Made by a program: the position numbers and the translations under genes
Notes under the pieces: model-generated
What the model was told of the DNA's origin: nothing
Seen by the model: the letters and a program-made list of their open reading frames with translations, nothing else
Databases searched by the model: none
Shown here: in pieces, positions 6,373-12,745 of the stretch
Layout of the letters: each line of letters begins with the position of its first letter
Position numbering within the stretch: position 1 is the first letter of the stretch
Assembly (NCBI GenBank): GCA_002179805.1
Contig: NAVB01002880.1
Span: forward strand, 1 to 12,745
DNA length: 12,745 nt
Source: Acanthamoeba lenticulata
Taxonomy: Eukaryota > Discosea > Longamoebia > Acanthamoebidae
Reading direction: 5' to 3'

Positions 6373-8212
6373 ATGCATCAACGAAGGCCCACAAAGACAA
6401 AAGAGAACAACAAAGACGAGGACGTTATCGATGTAGCGCGCATCAAGCAACTACAGGCCATGGCCGCGGCCGCGCAGCCGCAGTATGGCGTGAAGGAAGT
6501 GACGGAGGAAGCGTGGTTGCTGACAAAACTCGCCTTCCTTCTTCTACGATTTCTGATGGGCTCTTACAAATGGATCGTCCGCGTGGCCCGATTGAGCGCT
6601 TTCGTACTTCTACTCTGCCCTGCCCTGCTCCTGATGGCCTACCGATACTTCAAATCGACCAACATCATCCGCGATGTGCGCTACGGCCCTTACGCGAGGA
6701 ACTTTTTGGACATCTACATACCTCCTAACCGCGCCGGTCGCAAGAAGGGAACTCGCTACCCAGTCGCCATCTTCTTCACCGGCGGCGCCTGGTACGTTGC
6801 TTCGGCCACCAAGGGCACTTTATTATTATTCCTTATTATTAATTTATCTATTAATGGCATTTTTATTTTAGTTCAAAGTTGAAATTGTTTTTTTCTATTT
6901 TCAACTTCATTAACAAACTACACAGGACCATCGGCTACAAGCTGTGGAGTAGCCTCTTTTCCGATGTATTTATGGAGGAGGGCGTCCTCTACGTCACGCC
7001 CGACTACCGCAACTTCCCACAGGGCTACGGCAACGAAATGGCCGAAGACGTGGAGCGCGCCATCTCGTGGGTGCTCCAGAACATCGCTCTCTACGGCGGT
7101 AGGCCACCACCCAGAGCTCTCTCTCCCTGCGGAAGATTACTTACCGACGGTGATGATCATCGTGATCAACCACTCTCGGGGGGGGGGGTTGCATAGGTGA
7201 TCCGGAGAACGTGACGGTCGTGGGGCAGTCCGCGGGCGCGCACCTGTCGTCGTTTGTGCTCGTGCGCAAGGCCGCCGAAGAGCTCGAGGCCAAGCTCCGC
7301 GGGGAGAGCGAGGCGCAGCGCCGCAAGGCCGAGGCGGCGAGCCGAGGCGACGATGAGACCGACAACAACAACAGCGATGAGGACAGCGGCAAGTCCACGC
7401 TCGTGCAGCCTATGCGCGAGGCGCGCGAGGCGCAGGCCGGGGACGAGCTCGAGGCCGGGACGGGCAACGCCAAGTGGAGCGTCGCGCAGATCCGCAAGTA
7501 CATCGGCGTAGCCGGGCCCTACGACCTGGCCGGCTACGTGGGCTACCTCCACAGCCGCGGCCTGCCCAGCTACATGCTCTACTCGATCTTCCAGGGCGAG
7601 CTCTCGCGCTACTCGCCCACGCGCATCGCGCAGGACCTGCTCCGCAAGTATCGGCTCGTCGACGCCGCTGCGGCCGGCGGCCGGCGCATCACGCTGCCCT
7701 TCCCGCCCACCGTGCTGGTGCACGGCACGGCCGACGTCACGATGCCCGCCAAGGCCTCCGAGGAGTTTGGCAAGGCCCTCCAGGACCTCGGCGTCCAGGT
7801 GGAGGTTAAGCTGCACCGCGACAAGACCCACACCGGTACGTCGTCATGTTTCTCTCGTCGTCCTCTTCAATCGCTTGCGGACAGTTGACGTCTCATCGCG
7901 GACGCCACAGATTGCATTATGGAGGACATCTTCTTGGGCGACAACGTGATGCTCAACGACATCGTCAAGGCCGTGACCACCGTTGAAGAGGTCCTACGGC
8001 AAGAGCAGGAGCAAGAGCAAGAAGTGAGCGACGACGCGAAGGGCACGCAAGACGCCGTGGTGGACAAGGAAGAGGAAGAAAGGGGAGGCCTGGGGCCAAG
8101 CGAGATCGGTGAGGCCGTGGCCAAGGCTGTGGAGCGTAAATGGCGACGACTGGCGCCGGCCTACTACCCGGCCTTCCTTGTGCGCACCGCTCAGCGGGTC
8201 AATCCCTTCTAA
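6373..8212 (+). CDS. Membrane-anchored alpha/beta hydrolase, isoprenylcysteine methylesterase-like
   Basis: Exons 6373-6791, 6926-7098, 7197-7835 and 7911-8212 join in phase to give 510 residues. The ATG at 6373 is the first in frame. Two hydrophobic segments (about 47-63 and 73-91) should anchor it in a membrane. The hydrolase follows: TGGAW oxyanion loop (136-140), IGYKLWSSLF, DYRNFPQG, nucleophile GQSAGAH (Ser209), WSVAQIRKYIG, HGTADVTMP (Asp377) and KTHTD (His409). This order and wording match plant isoprenylcysteine alpha-carbonyl methylesterase, which removes the methyl ester from CaaX-processed proteins at the ER/Golgi. A charged insertion of about 60 residues follows the nucleophile, and a Glu/Gln-rich tail is added. 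Third codon positions are strongly G/C. Another carboxylesterase specificity is possible. Confidence 0.88.
6876..6907 (+). repeat. 9-bp hairpin in intron 1 of the ICME-like gene
   Basis: AAGTTGAAA (6876-6884) pairs exactly with TTTCAACTT (6899-6907) across a U-rich 14-nt loop. It lies between a T-rich upstream AG (6870-6871) and the 3' splice site used in the gene model (AG at 6924-6925). Confidence 0.7.
7178..7188 (+). repeat. G11 homopolymer next to a 3' splice site
   Basis: Eleven G lie 8 nt before the 3' splice site of intron 2 (7099-7196) in the ICME-like gene. They replace the usual pyrimidine tract. Confidence 0.85.
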
Positions 8213-8412
8213 TTCCTTCTGATTGTACATCCTACTCCACGTTGCTTGAGCGCACACAAGGCAAGGGATGGCGAGATGTTGTCCACCCTTGGGTCCCTGA
8301 ACTTCCCCCCGGGTGTTGTTTGAAGATTAATCTTGTTGGGCCAAGGTGTGGATGTACAAGTAGACAGTTGATGCGTAGAGCAGTGATGCCGGGGTCGCCG
8401 ACTGGACGAGTG

Positions 8413-11400
8413 TCAAAGGGAAACCGATGACGATGCGAAGAACGGGTGCGTGAGCACTTGACTGGCCGTCGGGCGAGCTTGCGGTTCATGCTGCAGCAGG
8501 GCACACAACAGTTCGTCGCCTGTCCGATTGAACTGCGCCCATACGTCGTCGGTGAAGCGCTGCCGGCATTGGTACCGATCGCGGCGCGAGCGCTTCCAGA
8601 CCCTGACCCTTTGGCAATCGCCTTGCCCTTGGCGGTCAATCCTTGAGCAAATGGTGGTTGCTGTATGCCTGGAGAGCCAAGGTAATCCTGGCTTGAGTAA
8701 CAACACACGCGAGCGCAGCGCAAGAGGCGAGATTGTGCAACGAACCCGTACTGCATTTCCTCTTCCGTTCCCTTCTCGTCGTCCGTGATGTGAAGCTATC
8801 CCCGCCACAAATCAGTCCGTTGCACAACACCTGGTCACAAGGCAACAAAGAATCCAAACGTACAAGCTTGTGGAGAAGCACGCCTGCGCTCCACATGTCT
8901 CCCGCTGGTGAATTCTTGAATTCAGGCGGCCAGTACCCGGGTGTGCCATTGAACTTCCTCAGCTCCTGCACGCGCAACTGCTTTAGTCTCCTTCCGTTGT
9001 GCGCCAAACGAAAGCGAAGTGAACAGGAGTTGCCAGTGCCTGAGGCGTGTGCTGATCCTTGGCAAAGCCAAAGTCGATCAACGTGCCGCACTTGCGCTCG
9101 GCGTGCCACAACATGTTGGCCCGCTTGACATCGCTATGGACAATGCCCAGAGCGTGGCAGTACTTCAGTGCCTGCCCGGTTGCTCACACGTCGTTCCCCC
9201 GCACAATCAGCCATTTAATGCGGAGGAAAAAGAGAGAAAGACAGATTGTTCAATGCAAGTGGCTGGGCCGCACCAGGAACAGATGGCGACAATAGGTGAC
9301 CACCTCCTGAGGGTTCTCTGGATGCGGCCGATCAGCCTTGCCCAAGCGCACAATAGCCATGAGAGACAGTCGACACGACAAGTGCAGAGGTACATCAAAC
9401 GAACCATTTGGACGTTATGGAACACAAGCACCGAGGGCTTCCACGCAAAGCAAAAGTCGGTTCTCTCGCAGCTGGCCAGCACCTTCACCGTGTGCTGTCG
9501 CCCGCCTAACCCCAGCACAGCTGAGATTCTGTACAGACAAGAGTTTGAGGGAGAGTGGTCTGGGTACCAATACGAGATAGGATGCGGCTCTCATTGCGAA
9601 ACAGAGTCCTCGACAAATGGCCGCGAGTGCCTGCTGCTTTGACCACCACTTCTTGGCCATTCATGGTGCCCATCATGACCCACGTCCCGGACTGGTGTTT
9701 GTTCCCTCCCTTCTTCAGTTGACTACGATTGATCCCAAGAAAAGGAGGGAGTACACGAACCAGACCAGCTGTTGGGCTGCTGTCAGACCTGTGAAGCACC
9801 CGCGACAAATCCACCTCGAGGTCGATCGACACTTGAGCTGCAGCCTCAGAGCGCTTCCTTGTTCGTGCTGACGTCTTCTTGTTGTTGTTTTCGTAGCCAA
9901 TCATACTGTCCTGTCCGGAGGTTGGGCATTCAACTGGGGCTTGCTGCGGAGAGGGACGTGACCGAGCTCCACGCTGATCGTTCATGTCCTTGCTCCCAGC
10001 CGTGCTTCCATCATGCTGGTGGTTGCTGCCATCGGCCACGCCCTCGCCCCCCTCGAACGCTGGAGCATCAACGGTGCCCTTCAGTTTTGGGTCGTAGTAG
10101 GCTTCCGGGAAGATGTCTTCCCCCTTGGTCAGCCGTTCCAATAGCTTGAGTATGACTTCGTTGTGCAGTCGGTGGCCCACCTTTGAAGGCGTAGTTTAGA
10201 GCGATGCGCATCATCACCTCTCTGTCGGCGGCAATGAAGAGGTCAAGCGCTCGGGGCAGCAGGTCGATGAAGATGTACTTGTCATGGAGAAGCGGTTCGC
10301 GCCACGTGAGGTAGTAGCGCACCTTGGTCCCCTTGTACAACTGCAGGCTCAGGAACCAGAAGCGGTCATGCGCTTGTCGTGGCACGTCCCACGCCATAGA
10401 TTTGTCCTCCACGCAGCAAAGTCCTGGCCATGTCTTCTTGCCCTTGGTCTCTTCCTCCTGGCCGCCAGCATCATCTGACCTGTGGCGCTTGTTTGGTCTC
10501 TGGTTCACCTCTTCCTGCTCTTCGTCCTCCTTCTGGTCCATGCGTTGCTGACCCTCGCTGTAGTAGGAAGAACTTTGGTCTGCTTCCATTGGCTTGTTGT
10601 CACACGTGATGGCTTCATGATCTTTGTTCTCAGGCAGTGGCAATGAGATGCCGTTGTGCTTGCACAGTTCGTGATAGTGGTGAAGGAAGACCACAGAGAG
10701 GTAGGCCAGCTTGCAGAAATCCTTGTGCGAGTCCTCCCCTGTTAGCTCCTGCTTGGTCAAACGGTGTGGCAGATATGTGCATTAAAAGCACTGTTAAGAA
10801 ATGTTGTGCTGTGTAACTCAGTTAACTTAGACGTACCTCCACATAATAAGGAAGGAAAGAATTTTCATTGGCACCTGGCCAGTGACTCAGCTTGTTGATT
10901 GGGAGGAGGGAGACCTTGCATAGACTGAATGCCAGGACTCCGTCAGGGATAAGTGGTGAAGGCCACTTTTCGGTCGCTGGAGGAGGTGGGCGCTTTATAT
11001 GGCAACTGCACAATGCAGTTAGTGAACTGTTCTACACACTCACATAGGTGTCACCTGGTGGATGACCAATAGATGTCAGGGGCTGTAGTCCTATTCCACA
11101 CAGCTGCCAGGCTAGATGGAGAGAAGGGATGAAGAATAGGCCTTTGATTTCCTTCAGAGATGACCCCCCTCTCGTGCTGTCGTTGGTCCAGCACATGGTG
11201 TGCCTCAAGGATGTTGAACCACCACAACTGTTTCTGTGTACCCTGATTAGCCAGGTGTTGCACTGCAATTGTCTGAGGCAAGTACAACTTGGGCAGATGA
11301 AAGCTCTTGCGCAAGACCCACTCCGCCTGCTGGCCAGGTTGGGTATTGCGTGCTGATACTGGAACGCATTTCCTGTTGAGATTTTTTTTTGTTTTAAATT

Positions 11401-11713
11401 GTTTTTAATGTTAAACGCTCCATCTTCGTACCTCGTCTGCTGGCATGAAGCATGCCCTTTCATCACGCAGAAACTTGCTTATCGTCTCAGCAAAGCACTT
11501 CGCGAAACGTTTGAACGGGGCTTCTGTTGTACTTGTACACCAAGGTTGGAACTGGGTTCGTGAGAAATTGAGTATCAGGTCCACTTCAATGATAACATTG
11601 GGATCAATCCCCGAGAAAAGGCTCGGCTTCCACGTCTTCTTGAGATATGGGGGCAAGTTGTTGGGAGCAGGATCCTCCATCCTCGTTTTTGGCGCTTCGT
11701 TTTGGGGGCACAT
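8413..11713 (-). CDS. Protein kinase domain protein, interrupted reading frame (possible pseudogene)
   Basis: Best model exons: 11713-11432, 11329-11055, 11005-10837, 10748-10218, 10180-9568, 9494-9304, 9171-9025, 8977-8864 and about 8592-8413. The last intron and final acceptor are uncertain. The ATG at 11713 follows an in-frame TGA. Kinase features: GTWVMMGTMNGQEVVVKAAG (Lys about 600), an alpha-C Glu in RNESRIL, VHSDVKRANML (HSD instead of HRD), LIDFGFAKD, GTPGYWPPEF, DMWSAGVLLHKL and HEPQARPTASQVLTHPFF. The preceding 580 residues are long and poorly conserved. PDGVLAFSLCKVSLLPINK and RFWFLSLQLYKGTKVRYYL weakly recall nuclease-plus-kinase architectures of the Crinkler/FunK1 type. An in-frame TAA (9415-9417) and a frame change at 10181-10217 break the gene. 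Codon use is much less GC-biased than in the ICME-like gene. Substrate unknown. Confidence 0.68.
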
Positions 11714-11764
11714 TGCGGTTCAGAATTTAAAAAATGCAACAAAGAAAAATAGGTGGTTCTTTTG

Positions 11765-12745
11765 TTACGATGCAACAGCTGACGGCTTACTGGCGGTGGT
11801 TGTCTTGAGCTTTTTGGGCGTTGCGAGGGGGGAGGCGTAGGGCGACGACGTGCTCGAAAGATCAGCCAGGCTGCCGAGTGACGACATGGCTGACGCCGGG
11901 GCCGAATCGTCGCTGCCGGACCCGCCAGACGACGTCGAGTCACTGCGACCTGTTTCGTCCACGGGGAAGAGGCTGCCAAAGGCCTTGATGTAGGGCGCGC
12001 ACGCGCGGTTAATCTCGCCCCTCTGCTCAAAGAACTTGTACGTCGTGTAGAACAGGCTCTCGTCGCGCTCCAGCGCCACTTCAAGGAATCGCTCCGCTGT
12101 TCGTGTCACGAACACACCACAACACGCAAGACGTGGCTCATATGCGCGTTAAACTCACTGAGGACCTGCTTGGCTGGCAGCACGCTGATCTGGTCCGGGA
12201 CGTACATTGGACGGTGACGTCTGTGTTGCGGATGAAGCGGAGCGCCGGCAGCAGCTGGCCGCGCGTCAGCAGCACCTCGACGATCTGGTCCTTGACCCCC
12301 TTGCGCCCCGACAGCCGCTTCAGCATGTCGAGCGCGAGCTGGTAGGCCGGCGGGTACTGCTTCTCCTGTTTGTGTGGATGACGGATGCGCAGGTGTTTCA
12401 GGTGAGATACAGCTTCGTCCAACGCAGCGGCGACGGCAACGTCAACGGCGGCGAGGGCTGAGCACCAGAGAGAGCAACTGGCAGGCCACATGAATGCTGT
12501 CGCCTATGACGTGATACTGCAGGAACTGGTGCAGCTGGAAAAACCTGTTGTCTCGGCGTTCCCCAATCGCCGGGCGCCACGTCAGCACTGGCGCGAGGGG
12601 TTGGGTGGGTGGGCCAACAGACGCACCGGTTGGCGGTGACGAGATGCTCGATGATGAGCTTGTGGATGTAGTGCTCGACGGCCTGCTTGTAGAAGCTGAG
12701 GCTGCGCACGTACTCGGTGAGCACGGCGACAAAGTACTTGGACCC
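11765..12745 (-). CDS. RMC1/Mic1-like regulator of the Mon1-Ccz1 Rab7 GEF (C-terminal part)
   Basis: Exons 12745-12627, 12544-12466, 12365-12219, 12189-12159 and 12096-11765 (stop TAA at 11765) give 235 residues; the 5' end is outside the window. LTEYVRSLSFYKQAVEHYIHK, FFQLHQFLQYHVIGDS, CQLLSL, YPPAYQLALDMLKRLS, QIVEVLLTRGQLLPALRFIR and ERFLEVALERDESLFYTTY match, in order, the C-terminal domain of the human colon-cancer-associated protein Mic1 (RMC1, C18orf8). RMC1 binds Mon1-Ccz1 and promotes Rab7 activation on late endosomes and autophagosomes. A Ser/Gly/Ala-rich tail of about 60 residues ends the protein beyond the usual family end. The join between exons at 12219 and 12189 needs a 29-nt intron or a frame correction. 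The last exon join (CTCA/GTGAGT donor) is good. Only 51 nt separate this stop from the kinase ATG on the same strand. Confidence 0.85.

Noticed and set aside
6015..6728. Plus-strand 237-codon frame overlapping the ICME start.
   Set aside because: It overlaps the true coding frame of the hydrolase in another phase, is Arg/Pro-rich and has no domain signal.
7166..7831. Long minus-strand open frame opposite the ICME-like exon 3.
   Set aside because: Typical antisense shadow of a gene with strong third-position G/C. The sense strand carries the catalytic motifs.
8593..8863. Open frames within the last intron of the kinase model (for example DYLGSPGIQQPPFAQGLTAKG).
   Set aside because: Joining this segment to the final kinase exon fails on phase without another very short intron, while a single intron to the acceptor at about 8593 or 8560 keeps frame. 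Left as intron, with uncertainty noted.
1..12745. tRNA or rRNA genes, transposons, CRISPR arrays, operons with ribosome binding sites.
   Set aside because: No cloverleaf boxes, transposase motifs or regularly spaced repeats were seen by eye, and the introns show that the DNA is eukaryotic.

Overview
The window looks like nuclear DNA of a free-living amoeba of the Acanthamoeba type. It is GC-rich, gene-dense and intron-rich. Introns are mostly 45-140 nt, start with GT (often GTACGT or GTAAGT) and end in AG. Spacers between genes are short, and the proteins are clearly eukaryotic. No single signature proves the genus, so that part is inference.

Layout, left to right. (1) 1-184, minus: the first exon of an unrecognised protein. 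(2) 185-807: divergent spacer. (3) 808-1804, plus: a complete three-exon GATA zinc-finger factor of plant/amoeba type. (4) 1805-2252: convergent spacer with a perfect palindrome; a stem-loop sits on the GATA stop codon. (5) 2253-4896, minus: an 11-exon gene joining a KCTD-type BTB/T1 domain to a concanavalin-A-like (DUF1080-like) beta-sandwich. All splice phases agree, giving 499 residues. (6) 5023-5988, minus: a four-exon THEM4-like hotdog acyl-CoA thioesterase with a charged tail. (7) 5989-6372: divergent promoter region. (8) 6373-8212, plus: a four-exon membrane-anchored alpha/beta hydrolase closest to isoprenylcysteine methylesterase (ICME). (9) 8413-11713, minus: a multi-exon protein-kinase gene with an unusual N-terminal half, one in-frame stop and one frame change. 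It may be a pseudogene. (10) 11765-12745, minus: the C-terminal part of an RMC1/Mic1-like protein, the Rab7-GEF-associated regulator, running off the right edge.

The genes do not form one pathway. Several act at membranes or in lipid metabolism (thioesterase, ICME-like hydrolase, RMC1), but this is probably chance neighbourhood. The points most worth checking are the KCTD/ConA-like fusion, the damaged or oddly spliced kinase with its possible nuclease-like N-terminus, two places (29 and 37 nt) where either an ultra-short intron or a frameshift must be invoked, and an in-frame alternative 3' splice site in the ICME gene. I found no tRNA, rRNA, CRISPR array or transposase.
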